64,000 nucleotides of DNA from Pinibacter aurantiacus (GCF_019130065.1 NZ_JAHSPG010000015.1:594294-658293); one strand, 5' to 3'; positions 43,792 through 53,220 are shown, counted from the stretch's first letter. Notes: generated by a model from the letters alone, not told the origin. Numbers and translations are program-made.

Positions 43792-44853
43792 TTACTTGTT
43801 CAATCCCAAAAACTTAAACGGTTTTGCATTCACAAATGATTTTGCTGCGTTGCCTGCGTAGGTTTCATTGTTGGCTACGCTTAGTTTTTTTACAGCAGCT
43901 TTTTCGGAGAAATCAACGTCTTTAAAGTCGACCCAAAAAGTATTGGGAGTAAGTGCAGATTCAAAATAGTAAACAAGGTTCTTATGATCGGCCACGGTTC
44001 GCCATCTTGTTGAAGAAATATTTGGCTGGCCCGGAGTGGTAATACCAAAAGGCACGGAACAATTTCTAATCACACTGAAAACACTGGCCACAGCGATTCT
44101 GGTGTTATCTGTTTTAGGAATGGCTTCAATGTAAAATGATGCACGTGCGAAACGATCAGAAGCCCTGTTTGTTCCGGGCAACATAACCGTACCTCCAATC
44201 TCCCGCCAGTATTCATTTAATGCTAATTGCTTGTCAAATATGGGAGAGTTTGTCATCACTGTATAAGCTGTATCGTGATGAATGATCAATTTGCCTTGCA
44301 CATATTCAAAGATCGCATTGTCGCCCGTTGGATCAGACACAGATAAGTGCAAGTTGGCAAGTCTGGCTTCACCAACACCCGGCGCTTTATCTGTGATAAC
44401 AATGAAAGGCTCTTTCTCCAAAGCTTTTACGGTCTCGTTAACTGTCACAAAATTATCCAATACATATTGCACCCATGCGGCAATGCTTAAGCCCGGCTTG
44501 CTTTTGCCGTCCCATGTTGGATACTCAGATTCAGCGAGCCATAGCATATTTGCTACCAAACCTTTTTCATTCATCCCATCTGTTGTTGAGAAATCATATC
44601 CTGAAGCAATCACACTGCCATATTTAGAAGTCCATTTTACTGAGCTGGGCCCCACTTCACCATTTCGTTGCATTCCCCTTGGAAATATCCAGAGGTTGGT
44701 TCCCATATCCTCTTTCCAATCCATTGATCGTGCAGTTAGTATAATACCGTTCAACCCTTTGTACACAACGCGTGTGCAGCCTCTCACATTGGATGTTGCT
44801 GTATTCACCACAATAAAACCAGCAACAATTACAACCCTTAGCAAAGTCTTCAT
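43792..44853 (-). CDS. Linear amide C-N hydrolase (choloylglycine / penicillin V acylase family)
   Basis: A 353-residue exported Ntn hydrolase. Signal removal before C26 (VRG|CTRVVYKG) would expose the catalytic cysteine; ARSMDW (41-46) supplies the arginine and aspartate of the active site, and a DPTGDNAIFEY region matches the fold. The family hydrolyses bile-salt amides, penicillin V and acyl-homoserine lactones; in environmental Bacteroidota the last or an unknown N-acyl compound is more likely. No linked gene clarifies the substrate. Confidence 0.9.
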   Translation of the reverse strand: MKTLLRVVIVAGFIVVNTATSNVRGCTRVVYKGLNGIILTARSMDWKEDMGTNLWIFPRGMQRNGEVGPSSVKWTSKYGSVIASGYDFSTTDGMNEKGLVANMLWLAESEYPTWDGKSKPGLSIAAWVQYVLDNFVTVNETVKALEKEPFIVITDKAPGVGEARLANLHLSVSDPTGDNAIFEYVQGKLIIHHDTAYTVMTNSPIFDKQLALNEYWREIGGTVMLPGTNRASDRFARASFYIEAIPKTDNTRIAVASVFSVIRNCSVPFGITTPGQPNISSTRWRTVADHKNLVYYFESALTPNTFWVDFKDVDFSEKAAVKKLSVANNETYAGNAAKSFVNAKPFKFLGLNK

Positions 44854-44907
44854 TTCGTAATTTTTAATGAAAAAAGTCTATAACAAGCGGGAGAACTAAA
44901 GGTTGGA

Positions 44908-45002
44908 GGGAATTGAAAGTTGAAAATTGAGAGTGGCAACCATATGGGGAGAGTTTGCGTTTTTCTTCATTTTCAATTTTCAACTTTCAATTTTCAATTC
45001 CC
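44908..45002. repeat. GAAAATT-unit hairpin
   Basis: GGGAATTGAAAGTTGAAAAT and following units (44908-44936) face their complement (44968-45002). It lies between the divergent Ntn hydrolase and TetR genes, just upstream of the TetR operator. Confidence 0.85.
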
Positions 45003-45029
45003 GCTACATTTTTTAACATTTCAAACTTC

Positions 45030-45058
45030 ATAAGTAAATAAACGTTTACTTATATTTG
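45030..45058 (+). promoter_or_regulatory. TetR-type operator overlapping the promoter
   Basis: ATAAGTAAA (45030-45038) and TTTACTTAT (45045-45053) form a 9-bp inverted repeat with a 6-nt spacer, and its right half overlaps the -7 element TATATTTG (45051-45058). The TetR start codon is 19 nt further on. This arrangement indicates autorepression. Confidence 0.8.
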
Positions 45059-45077
45059 CATTGTCAAATTTTAGAGT

Positions 45078-45674
45078 ATGAGACCAAAGAGTATAGAGAA
45101 GGAACAGGCAATTCGAACTATTGCGTTGAAAATCATTCATGAAGAAGGGTTGGAGAACCTAAGCATGCAAAAACTGGCTAAGGCCGCCAACATCTCTCCA
45201 AGAACGATTTATATAAAATATGCGGATAAGGAAGATCTGCTGATCAAGTTGTTTATTGATGAAGTGCTGGGAGAATATGAAAGAGCCGTGTTGGAAAATT
45301 TTGATGAAAAAATGGATTTTGCCGAAGGCATAAGAAGAGTATGGCTCAATACTTTTCGATACTTTAAAAACAACAGGCACGCTTTCGCATTGATGCAGTA
45401 TGGTAATTCGTCGCCTCTATTAAACAAGGCATTTAAAGAAAGAAACATACAGGAGGGACAATTCTTCGCTCCTATTCATAAATTTTATAAAACAAATATT
45501 TCCAAAAAGATCATCAAGAATTTTCCGGTGGAAGTGTGTCGCGCATTGTTGATGTCGCCCATCTTCAACTTGATGAATGAATATTTTGAACATCTCGACA
45601 GACCGAAGCAAATCATTACTGAAAAAGTAATTCTTGAAAGTTGTGATGTGGTGATAAAAGGAATGACAATTTAA
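45078..45674 (+). CDS. TetR/AcrR-family repressor
   Basis: A 198-residue repressor. The N-terminal helix-turn-helix is at about residues 28-55 (MQKLAKAANISPRTIYIKYADKEDLL... in shorter pieces: KLAKAANISPRTIYIKYADK), and the rest is the helical ligand-binding domain. A palindromic operator lies over its own promoter. The flavin monooxygenase gene begins 19 nt downstream in the same direction, so both genes form one operon and the ligand may be the substrate of that enzyme. Confidence 0.93.
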   Translation: MRPKSIEKEQAIRTIALKIIHEEGLENLSMQKLAKAANISPRTIYIKYADKEDLLIKLFIDEVLGEYERAVLENFDEKMDFAEGIRRVWLNTFRYFKNNRHAFALMQYGNSSPLLNKAFKERNIQEGQFFAPIHKFYKTNISKKIIKNFPVEVCRALLMSPIFNLMNEYFEHLDRPKQIITEKVILESCDVVIKGMTI

Positions 45675-45693
45675 AACAACGAAACTTATTAAA

Positions 45694-46863
45694 ATGAAAA
45701 ACCTGATCAATAAAAAAATAGCCATCGTTGGCGGTGGCCCTGGTGGATTGACATTAGCGAGGCTTTTGCAAATAAAAGGAGCTAATGTAAAAGTATATGA
45801 AAGAGATGCAAACAAAGATGTAAGAGTACAAGGTGCAACGCTTGATCTGCATGAAGATTCAGGCCTGGAAGCACTTAGGCAAGCCGGCCTGATGGAGGCA
45901 TTCAAAGAAAACTACAGACCAAATGCAGATAGAATTCGCATTGTCGATAGTTCCGCCAATATCATATTTGATGAACACAGTGACGATGTGCAACAAGGCG
46001 AGTTTGGCGATATTGCTTTTCGTCCGGAAATTGATCGCGGCCCCTTGAGAAAAATGTTATTGGAATCTTTAGAGCCAGACACGATTGTATGGGATAGCCA
46101 TTTGACGGAACTAACGCAAAACAATAACCTGTGGCAATTGAGCTTTAAAAATGGAAACGTTGCCATTGCAGATATTGTGATAGCTGCCGATGGGGCCAAT
46201 TCAAAATTACGTCCGCTTATTACGTCTATAAAACCATTCTTTACAGGCTACACAATTGTGGAAGGAGCAGTGTATAACTCAGAAGCAGCAACTCCTCACA
46301 TGCACAAACTGTTGAATGGCGGAAAAATATTTGCCTTTGGCAATAGCAGGAGTTTAATTGTAAGTTCGAAAGGCGATGGCAGTTTGGTTTTCTACACTGG
46401 TTGTAAAACAGCAGAAGACTGGGTTCAAACGAACGGCATTGATTTCAGTGACAAGGCACAAGTAATTGAATGGTTCAAAAAAGAGTTTGTTGGTTGGGAC
46501 AATGCCTGGCTCGAACTTTTTTATAAAGCAGAACCTGCGTTTATTCCTCGTCCACAATATTGCATGCCTTTGGATCAAACTTGGGAAGCGCTGCCAAACT
46601 TAACAATGCTCGGCGATGCTGCGCACCTGATGCCACCCTATGCAGGCGAAGGCGTGAACATGGCGATGCAGGATGCGCTGGAACTAAGCAGTGCACTCAC
46701 AAGTGATGAATTTGCTGATGTACATGCTGCCATTGCCCACTACGAAAACCAGATGAGAGCAAGGGCTTCTGAAGTTGGAAAAATAACTTTGGAACAAACA
46801 GAGATGCTGCACTCACCTAATGCGATTGAGCATATGCAAACCATATTCAACCAGCCCGAATAA
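45694..46863 (+). CDS. TetX-like FAD-dependent monooxygenase
   Basis: A 389-residue class A flavin monooxygenase that resembles Tet(X) along its whole length (388 residues). Visible motifs: GGGPGG (13-18) for FAD, ATLDLHEDSGLEALRQAG, DTIVWD, and GDAAHLMPPYAGEGVNMAMQDAL (307 onward). Compared from memory with Tet(X2), the tetracycline-contact residues differ: the equivalents of R213, F224, H234 and G236 are K, V, V and Y. Tetracycline is therefore doubtful as substrate; a related aromatic compound or antibiotic is possible. It is controlled by the TetR gene immediately upstream. Confidence 0.87.
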   Translation: MKNLINKKIAIVGGGPGGLTLARLLQIKGANVKVYERDANKDVRVQGATLDLHEDSGLEALRQAGLMEAFKENYRPNADRIRIVDSSANIIFDEHSDDVQQGEFGDIAFRPEIDRGPLRKMLLESLEPDTIVWDSHLTELTQNNNLWQLSFKNGNVAIADIVIAADGANSKLRPLITSIKPFFTGYTIVEGAVYNSEAATPHMHKLLNGGKIFAFGNSRSLIVSSKGDGSLVFYTGCKTAEDWVQTNGIDFSDKAQVIEWFKKEFVGWDNAWLELFYKAEPAFIPRPQYCMPLDQTWEALPNLTMLGDAAHLMPPYAGEGVNMAMQDALELSSALTSDEFADVHAAIAHYENQMRARASEVGKITLEQTEMLHSPNAIEHMQTIFNQPE

Positions 46864-46866
46864 AAT

Positions 46867-47004
46867 TGGCACACGGATGACACGGATTAGACGGATTTTC
46901 ACTGATCTTTTCTTATTATAATCTCTTAATCATTATAAGGTTACTTTTAAGTGTAAAGGAGATAATCAGTGAAAATCCGTCTAATCCGTGTCATCCGTGT
47001 GCCA
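46867..47004. repeat. Perfect 40-bp inverted repeat of CACGGAT units
   Basis: TGGCACACGGATGACACGGA and the following 20 nt (46867-46906) are exactly complementary to 46965-47004, with a 58-nt loop. It starts three bases after the TetX-like stop codon. Single-armed relatives lie at 55127, 60639 and 63886. Confidence 0.92.
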
Positions 47005-47069
47005 TTAAATTCAGTAAGAGAAGTTTTTACATTTAAATTGCTCATGCCTTATTTTGCAAACAAAAAAAC

Positions 47070-47959
47070 ATGAGACCACTGCTTTTCTTTTTTACCCTCC
47101 TATTAGTTCTAAGTACCCACGCTTTTTCGCAAACAACTAACAAGAATGAAATACCCTTTGAATTGCTTCCTTCCGGACACATCCTGGTGAAAGCAAAAGT
47201 TGATGGCGTACAGGGAAATTTCATTTTCGATACAGGAGCCGGTATCACTATGTTTACCAAATCATTTTTCAGCAAACTGAAAGACACGATTCGTGAAGAT
47301 GGCGGCTACACGGGCTTTAGAGCAACCGGCGAACGCATGGACATAGATCTGTATTGGGTTAAGAATGTTGAATTCGGCGCCATTAAAAAAGAAAAAGAAG
47401 AGGTTAGTTATATTGATGCAAACCTGGGTGGGATTGATGGCATTTTGTCTTTGAAATTGATGGAGTCTCAACCATTTACGATAGACTACAATAAAAAAGT
47501 AATTCGCCTCGAGTCTGCGCAAAGTCTCACAAGCATTAAAAAAACAGCGAAGTCAATTCCTGTACAGTTGGAGCAATCGCGTGAAAAGGCGCTCACTCTT
47601 TTCGCCTATTTCAAAGTGAATGATACTTTAACACTGCAATTCTCATTAGATAGCGGTGCGGAAAAAGATGTTTACCGTATAAATTCCAAACATCTCCAGC
47701 GTTTAGGTGTAGACGTCAGCGACTCATTGCATGTAAAGAAAATCGCAAAGCGTAGCGAAATAAATACTGATTTTGTTTCCAACATCTATATAACCAAGCT
47801 TCCAAAACTGGCCACTGCCAGCAATCCTTCCATTAACACCACAAACTTTCCGGCACAATTCGTCGATGGTTTAATTTACGATGGCATTATCTGGATCAAT
47901 TGGCTCGGGTCGAGCATTACTTTTGATCTTGATAAGAAACAGCTGTTGGTTGAAAAATA

Positions 47960-47960
<1 letters not shown>
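47070..47960 (+). CDS. Exported retropepsin-like aspartic protease
   Basis: A 296-residue protein with a signal peptide ending HAFSQ and two aspartic-protease halves: FIFDTGAGITMF (D54) and FSLDSGAEKD (D194). Two lobes in one chain, each with a D-T/S-G-A motif, are typical of the bacterial pepsin-like or clan AA family in Bacteroidota. It probably acts in the periplasm or on the surface. The TAG stop abuts the GAGAGTT repeat. Confidence 0.85.
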
Positions 47961-48956
<996 letters not shown>

Positions 48957-48959
48957 AAT

Positions 48960-49001
48960 GTTTTTGTTTCAATGTTTGTAAATCAAAATTGAAACAAAAA
49001 C
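48960..49001. promoter_or_regulatory. 14-bp perfect inverted repeat upstream of the esterase
   Basis: GTTTTTGTTTCAAT (48960-48973) and its exact complement (48988-49001) flank a 14-nt loop that itself contains TTTG/CAAA. It begins four bases from the esterase start codon. It may be an operator or a 5' mRNA hairpin; the Crp/Fnr protein encoded upstream is a candidate binder. Confidence 0.6.
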
Positions 49002-49047
49002 ACTGGGTGCACCAATAAGGAAGTTTAAGAAATAGGCTTAATGTAGT

Positions 49048-49641
49048 TTAAGACTTCTCCGTTTTTTTAGAAAGATTGCCTCTTATTTTACTGAGGAATT
49101 CCGGCGTAATGCCCAGGTAAGAAGCGATCTGTGTATTGGGTAATCGTGAGGCCAGATCATGGTATTGCTCCATGAATGAAAGATAGCGCTCTTCAGCTGT
49201 TTCGCTGATTGTTTGCAACAAGCGGTTTTCCAGCGCGACATAGCGGTTTTCAATAATTACGCGAAAGATGCGTTCCAGTTTGTGAAACTTTGCCAGCAGG
49301 TCATACAGATCACGTTGAGAAATCTGCAGGATGATCGCGGGCTCGATTGCTTCTATGTAGGCCTTGCTTGGTTTCCTGTTGTGTATGCTGTCAACCTCTG
49401 TGATCCAATCATTCTCTGCAATAAACTGGAGATTGTGCTCCACCCCTTTTGTATCAACATGAAATTTTTTAAAGCAACCTTCGACCACGAAAGTGTAATG
49501 CTTGCACACTTCTGCTTCCTGCAACACAAACTGCTTGCGGCGTAGCTTGCGTTCGATTACACACGAACGTAAGGCCTCTCTTTCCTCATCGTTTAGCGGA
49601 AGATATTTATCGAAGCTGGCAAAGAGAGCTTGAATGGGCAT
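49048..49641 (-). CDS. Crp/Fnr-family regulator
   Basis: A 197-residue regulator with a cNMP-binding-like beta-roll (about 15-125) and a winged helix (ASRLPNTQIASYLGITPEFLSKIRGNL). This version is close to the short Bacteroidota Crp-like proteins; no cysteine cluster. It is 91 nt upstream of the esterase gene in the same direction, and the intervening inverted repeat is a possible binding site. Effector unknown. Confidence 0.9.
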   Translation of the reverse strand: MPIQALFASFDKYLPLNDEEREALRSCVIERKLRRKQFVLQEAEVCKHYTFVVEGCFKKFHVDTKGVEHNLQFIAENDWITEVDSIHNRKPSKAYIEAIEPAIILQISQRDLYDLLAKFHKLERIFRVIIENRYVALENRLLQTISETAEERYLSFMEQYHDLASRLPNTQIASYLGITPEFLSKIRGNLSKKTEKS

Positions 49642-49715
49642 GTGTGGAAGATTGAAGGATAAAAATAAGTTTTATTTCAAAATGGCCTTCCTGGTCTTCA
49701 AGAACCTCAATAAAA

Positions 49716-49745
49716 ATGAAAATGAGGAACCAATTGCTCCTCATT
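49716..49745 (-). terminator. Terminator of the DHFR-like gene
   Basis: AATGAGGA (49721-49728) and TCCTCATT (49738-49745) form an 8-bp stem with a 9-nt loop, followed on the minus strand by T-rich sequence. It lies 25 nt after the stop codon. Confidence 0.7.
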
Positions 49746-49769
49746 CTATCTAGGGTATTTCATATCATT

Positions 49770-50363
49770 TCATTCTCCAACCGTACCTGTCTTCACCTCT
49801 CCTGCCCTTTTATAATCCGCGATGATAACACCCGTCGTTGTGATGGCGCTGTCTGTCAATGTAAATGCCGCGGGGATGGGACCGTCAGTAAATAATTTTT
49901 TTCCTTTACCAAGCGTCAATGGATAAATTTTGAGCCACAGTTCGTCCACTAAATCGTTTTTAAGAAGCAATTGAATGAGCTCGCTACTACCCCAAACTAC
50001 TATGTCAGAACCTTCGGAATTTTTAAGCTTTTTTATATCTGCCAGATTGTGGAGGAATACAGAGTTTTGCCAATCAGATTTTTTTCTTGTTGTAGACAAA
50101 ACGTATTTCGTGACATCATTAATAGTCGGCCATATAGCTGTATGTTGCGGCCAGTAAGCTTCCCATATATCAAATGTTTTTCTGCCTAGAAGAAGATCAG
50201 TCGGCTTTAGTTGTTTTTGCACAATTTTCGCGCTTACTTCATCACCATAAGGCGCCACCCATCCACCGAATTCAAATCCATTTGATGGATCTTCTTCAGG
50301 CCCACCCGGTGCTTGCAATACTCCATCCAGTGTGATCATTGATGACACGATTATTCTTCTCAT
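49770..50363 (-). CDS. Dihydrofolate-reductase-like protein (RibD C-terminal fold)
   Basis: A 197-residue protein starting MRRIIVSSMITLDGVLQAPG, the usual opening of the RibD-C/DHFR-like family. LLLGRKTFDIWEAYWP (residues 56-71) and LTLGKGKKLFTDGP are further family marks. Members bind NADPH but most have no established substrate; it is not a housekeeping DHFR. Monocistronic, with its own terminator. Confidence 0.85.
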   Translation of the reverse strand: MRRIIVSSMITLDGVLQAPGGPEEDPSNGFEFGGWVAPYGDEVSAKIVQKQLKPTDLLLGRKTFDIWEAYWPQHTAIWPTINDVTKYVLSTTRKKSDWQNSVFLHNLADIKKLKNSEGSDIVVWGSSELIQLLLKNDLVDELWLKIYPLTLGKGKKLFTDGPIPAAFTLTDSAITTTGVIIADYKRAGEVKTGTVGE

Positions 50364-50481
50364 AGTGTTTCACCTCCTGTTATGGTTTGTTTAAAAATGT
50401 TTTTCAAAAAACGGCTTTCATTACGATACAAATCTCATCATAAAAGATGGTGCCGCCGGTGTGTAAATGCGACAATTTGGA

Positions 50482-50493
50482 GGGCGAATGCGA
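50482..50493. repeat. Half copy of the GGGCGAAT palindrome
   Basis: GGGCGAATGCGA without its complement; a second half copy lies at 60706-60717. It falls in the 249-nt gap before the lipoprotein gene, in which nothing else is evident. Confidence 0.4.
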
Positions 50494-50612
50494 AGAGTTT
50501 TAAATAGTTCATAAAAATTCTTATCTTACAATAAGCCATTGAACCCCATTTCCTCCACATTTTTAGTTGCTACCTCCGATTTTTTTATTATTAAAATTTA
50601 CAAACAATTTTT

Positions 50613-51188
50613 ATGAGAAAAACGTCCTTTTTCGTAGCGATTACATTTTTAGTCGCCTGCAATTCCGGCACTGACAAATCAAAAATGGAGACTCCAAAAA
50701 ATGCCGATTCAACTACAATGCCCAAACAGCAAAGCTTGACTTACCCTTACACAGCAGATTATTCTTCGGATTTTGAGATCGGTGATGCAAAAAATGCCCA
50801 AACACTTCTCCAACTGTACAGAGACTTCGACAACAACACACTTGAGAATTCAAAAAATTCTTTCGCAGAAAATGACACTATGATTTTTGCCAGCGGTAAC
50901 ATGTTTGTTGGTACCAGAGACAGTCTTATTGCTTTAGCCACAAAAAGCAGGGGACAGATGGGCTCAGTCGTTGATTCTGTTCATGCCTGGGTACCACTCA
51001 AGAGCAAGGACAGAAATGAAGATTGGGTATTGATATGGAGCCGCGAGATTTCGACAGATGCCAAAGGGAAAAAAACAGTTCGCGAACTGCAGGAAACATG
51101 GCGGTTTGATAAAAATGGAAAAATCAATTTAATGTATCAATATGTGCAGGAATCTCCCAAAATGACTCCGCCGCCGAAGAAGAAATAA
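50613..51188 (+). CDS. Lipoprotein with SnoaL/NTF2-like domain
   Basis: A 191-residue lipoprotein (lipobox FLVAC, C16). After a low-complexity linker the domain from about residue 50 (NAQTLLQLYRDFDNN, TMIFASGNMFVGTRDSLI, TWRFDKNGKINLMYQYVQE) has the order and spacing of an NTF2-like fold. Periplasmic face of a membrane. The basic tail PPPKKK is unusual. Function unknown. Confidence 0.72.
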   Translation: MRKTSFFVAITFLVACNSGTDKSKMETPKNADSTTMPKQQSLTYPYTADYSSDFEIGDAKNAQTLLQLYRDFDNNTLENSKNSFAENDTMIFASGNMFVGTRDSLIALATKSRGQMGSVVDSVHAWVPLKSKDRNEDWVLIWSREISTDAKGKKTVRELQETWRFDKNGKINLMYQYVQESPKMTPPPKKK

Positions 51189-51242
51189 TATTGTTTTTTA
51201 TGGTGGCTAATTACATATACCCGCTCAACATTTGAGCTAAAA

Positions 51243-51279
51243 AATAAGGGGCAATGCTTAAAAAAACTTGCCCCTTATT
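51243..51279. terminator. 12-bp stem-loop in a 292-nt gap
   Basis: AATAAGGGGCAA (51243-51254) and TTGCCCCTTATT (51268-51279) are perfectly complementary with a 13-nt A-rich loop. It lies 54 nt after the lipoprotein stop. There is no T run after the stem on the plus strand, so it may be an mRNA-protecting hairpin instead. Confidence 0.55.
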
Positions 51280-51480
51280 GTGAGCTCGCGTGTGATCATT
51301 GAGGCAAAATGCGAACTTTATGGAGTTGATGAAAACAGCGAGCTGTTCTCCTGACTTTTTCCATCCTGAATATTATATGCCGAAGAAAAGTTTTAATTAA
51401 TAAATTTGTGATCAACAATAGTGATGCAAGTTTGTGTAGTAAACACCAGCCAAAATCAACCAATTAAACGACAGTACATA

Positions 51481-51729
51481 ATGAATCAAAAAGAATTAGT
51501 AGAACTTACAAACGACGAATTATTACAAGAAGCAAAAAAAATTAAATCCACTGCCATTTTCGATGCTGTGATTATTGGGTTTTTAATCGGAGTTGCCGCT
51601 TTTAGCGTCGTTAAAAAAGGTTTTGGCTTACTAACTTTCCTTCCCTTAATCTATATTCCGATAGCTGTTAAGAACAAGGCTAAATCTAAAGAGTTGGAAA
51701 AATTACTGAAAGAAAGGAATTTAAAATAG
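51481..51729 (+). CDS. Small membrane protein of unknown function
   Basis: An 82-residue protein (ATG 51481; an upstream ATG at 51421 adds 20 residues). A charged helix (LVELTNDELLQEAKKIKSTA) is followed by two membrane helices (about 21-40 and 45-62, IFDAVIIGFLIGVAAFSVV and LLTFLPLIYIPIAV) and a basic tail. A TAAATTTG -7 element is at 51401-51408. It resembles the short unnamed FUSC-like or helper proteins found in many Bacteroidota; I cannot name it. Confidence 0.6.
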   Translation: MNQKELVELTNDELLQEAKKIKSTAIFDAVIIGFLIGVAAFSVVKKGFGLLTFLPLIYIPIAVKNKAKSKELEKLLKERNLK

Positions 51730-51804
51730 GAACAACTATGCTAAATTGATCCGATTTGCAAAAGTGCAAACCTGGTAGATCGAACCAGTTTTTGTGTATC
51801 TTTG

Positions 51805-51885
51805 CGTTGAGAAAGCTTTTGTTGCTTTGAAGCTCCATGTGCTACATGGAAGATAAATAGAAGTGATAGGGGCTTTTTCTTTTTT
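51805..51885 (+). ncRNA. Candidate small RNA of about 77 nt
   Basis: A TATCTTTG -7 element (51797-51804) precedes the segment. GAGAAAGC (51809-51816) can close with GCTTTTTC (51872-51879). Inside are AAAGC/GCTTT and CCATGT-GCT-ACATGG hairpins, and a T run (51880-51885) follows. No ORF fits. A TTG -33 element is not evident. It is convergent with the DUF3800 gene, so a terminator for that gene is the alternative reading. Confidence 0.35.
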
Positions 51886-51890
51886 GTTCG

Positions 51891-52727
51891 TCAACTTTCA
51901 TTCTCCCCGTACATAATAACAGTGAACCTCGTATATATAAACAGCCAGTGACGATAATAATGATGAAAGTAATTATGATACTGCCCATCTATACCGGTTG
52001 AAACACCAATATTGAAGTTGGGCCTTATTTGTCTCAAAATTTTATTAATTTCCTTATACAACTTTTCCTTTGCTACAGTTCTATTCCCCCTTCTTTCGGT
52101 TCCGGGTTGCTTTTCTTTATGCATGTTGTTTAGGCGAAAGGCTATTGATCCCAGTACAATATCAAGACACTGCATCAAAATATGTTTCTTAGAATCAACT
52201 TCGTAGATAGAATCATTTTTTATCACAATTTGTGTGTATCGAAATTCTGATAAAAATTGTATCTGATATATAAAACTCTTAAATCTCGCATTCTTCTCTT
52301 CGTTGTCCGGCAGCTTATCGAAAAAAATTTCAACGTCAAGTGGGTTATTTGAAATTATATATTTCAAGCCGAACGCTTGTTTCAAAAAATGATAATATAA
52401 AAGATGATATCGGTTTTCTTTATAGTCTTTTTGCAAGGGAACTTCAGCAAATCTGTTGTCTGTGAACATGATCCTAACTTTGACTATGCCGGATTTTACA
52501 AACTCAAAAAAAGTTTGGATAATGGCAATATATTGTTCCAATCGAAACGTATTTACATTGCTCCATTTGAGCTCTGAATCTTCCATCTGCAAATCCTGCA
52601 TTTTACTAATCAAAGCATTTTTGACGCGCTCAAATTCGCGCTTTTCGATAATTAGTCCCCCATAAAAATTAGAATAGTATTTTCCTTTTTTTAGCGATTC
52701 GTCACAAAAAATATAATATCCTGCCAT
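51891..52727 (-). CDS. DUF3800 (RNase H-like) protein
   Basis: A 278-residue protein of the DUF3800 family: YIFCDES (residues 5-11) with the paired acidic D9/E10, and EVDSKKHILMQCLDIVLGSIA near 178 with the second acidic/basic site. The RNase H-like fold is often encoded in islands and next to defence or mobile genes, but its biochemical role is unproven. By eye the gene is more AT-rich than its neighbours. It lies beside a pair of tRNA-Lys genes, a usual site for island insertion, but no integrase or att repeat is visible. Confidence 0.82.
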   Translation of the reverse strand: MAGYYIFCDESLKKGKYYSNFYGGLIIEKREFERVKNALISKMQDLQMEDSELKWSNVNTFRLEQYIAIIQTFFEFVKSGIVKVRIMFTDNRFAEVPLQKDYKENRYHLLYYHFLKQAFGLKYIISNNPLDVEIFFDKLPDNEEKNARFKSFIYQIQFLSEFRYTQIVIKNDSIYEVDSKKHILMQCLDIVLGSIAFRLNNMHKEKQPGTERRGNRTVAKEKLYKEINKILRQIRPNFNIGVSTGIDGQYHNYFHHYYRHWLFIYTRFTVIMYGENES

Positions 52728-52814
52728 TTAAGATCTTTGAAATTTTTTCAGCGACTGCTTCACAACGAATTGTAAAAATCAGATCTCTGATGGCATAGAT
52801 TACTTCGGCATAAC

Positions 52815-52840
52815 AAAAAAGCCCCTGAAAAATCAGAGGC
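52815..52840 (-). terminator. Terminator of the distal tRNA-Lys gene
   Basis: On the minus strand GCCTCTGA pairs with TCAGGGGC (one mismatch) and is followed by six T. It lies 11 nt after the tRNA 3' end. Confidence 0.8.
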
Positions 52841-52851
52841 TACTTTTTTTG

Positions 52852-52924
52852 TGATCCCGCTGGGACTCGAACCCAGGACCCATACATTAAAAGTGTATTG
52901 CTCTACCAACTGAGCTACGGAATC
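52852..52924 (-). tRNA. tRNA-Lys (anticodon UUU), distal copy
   Basis: A complete 73-nt cloverleaf: acceptor GATTCCG/CGGGATC with discriminator A, anticodon stem ATACA/TGTAT with loop CTTTTAA (anticodon TTT), T-loop TTCGAGT. No CCA is encoded. It is identical to the copy at 53084-53156. I found no consensus promoter directly upstream, so it may depend on read-through past the terminator of the other copy. Confidence 0.97.
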
Positions 52925-53041
52925 AATATGAATTCATGATGCCCTAACAAAAGAGCCACAAAATCATTTTTCCTAAGAACATTCGAAACTCTATTCCGGT
53001 TCATTTGAACCCTTATAAAATCTCATACTTTTCAATTCAAT

Positions 53042-53074
53042 AAAAAAGCCTTCAAAGTCTGCTGATTTGAAGGC
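53042..53074 (-). terminator. Terminator of the proximal tRNA-Lys gene
   Basis: GCCTTCAAA (53048-53056) and TTTGAAGGC (53066-53074) are perfectly complementary, followed on the minus strand by six T. It separates the two tRNA genes. Confidence 0.88.
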
Positions 53075-53083
53075 CTTCTTCTG

Positions 53084-53156
53084 TGATCCCGCTGGGACTC
53101 GAACCCAGGACCCATACATTAAAAGTGTATTGCTCTACCAACTGAGCTACGGAATC
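53084..53156 (-). tRNA. tRNA-Lys (anticodon UUU), proximal copy
   Basis: Same 73-nt sequence as 52852-52924. A good promoter lies about 65 nt upstream (53221-53250, minus strand) and a perfect terminator 10 nt downstream. Together with the second copy it forms a tandem duplication in which each gene kept its own, differing terminator. Confidence 0.97.
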
Positions 53157-53220
53157 ATTTTTCTTGTAAGAACTTCCTCTTAAGAACTACCGGCGGTAAG
53201 GCCGTTTCAAAATTGGAGTG

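Noticed and set aside
51891..53156. Genomic island with attachment sites at the tRNA-Lys genes
   Set aside because: The tRNA copies are complete tandem duplicates, and no integrase or partial tRNA repeat beyond the DUF3800 gene could be found.
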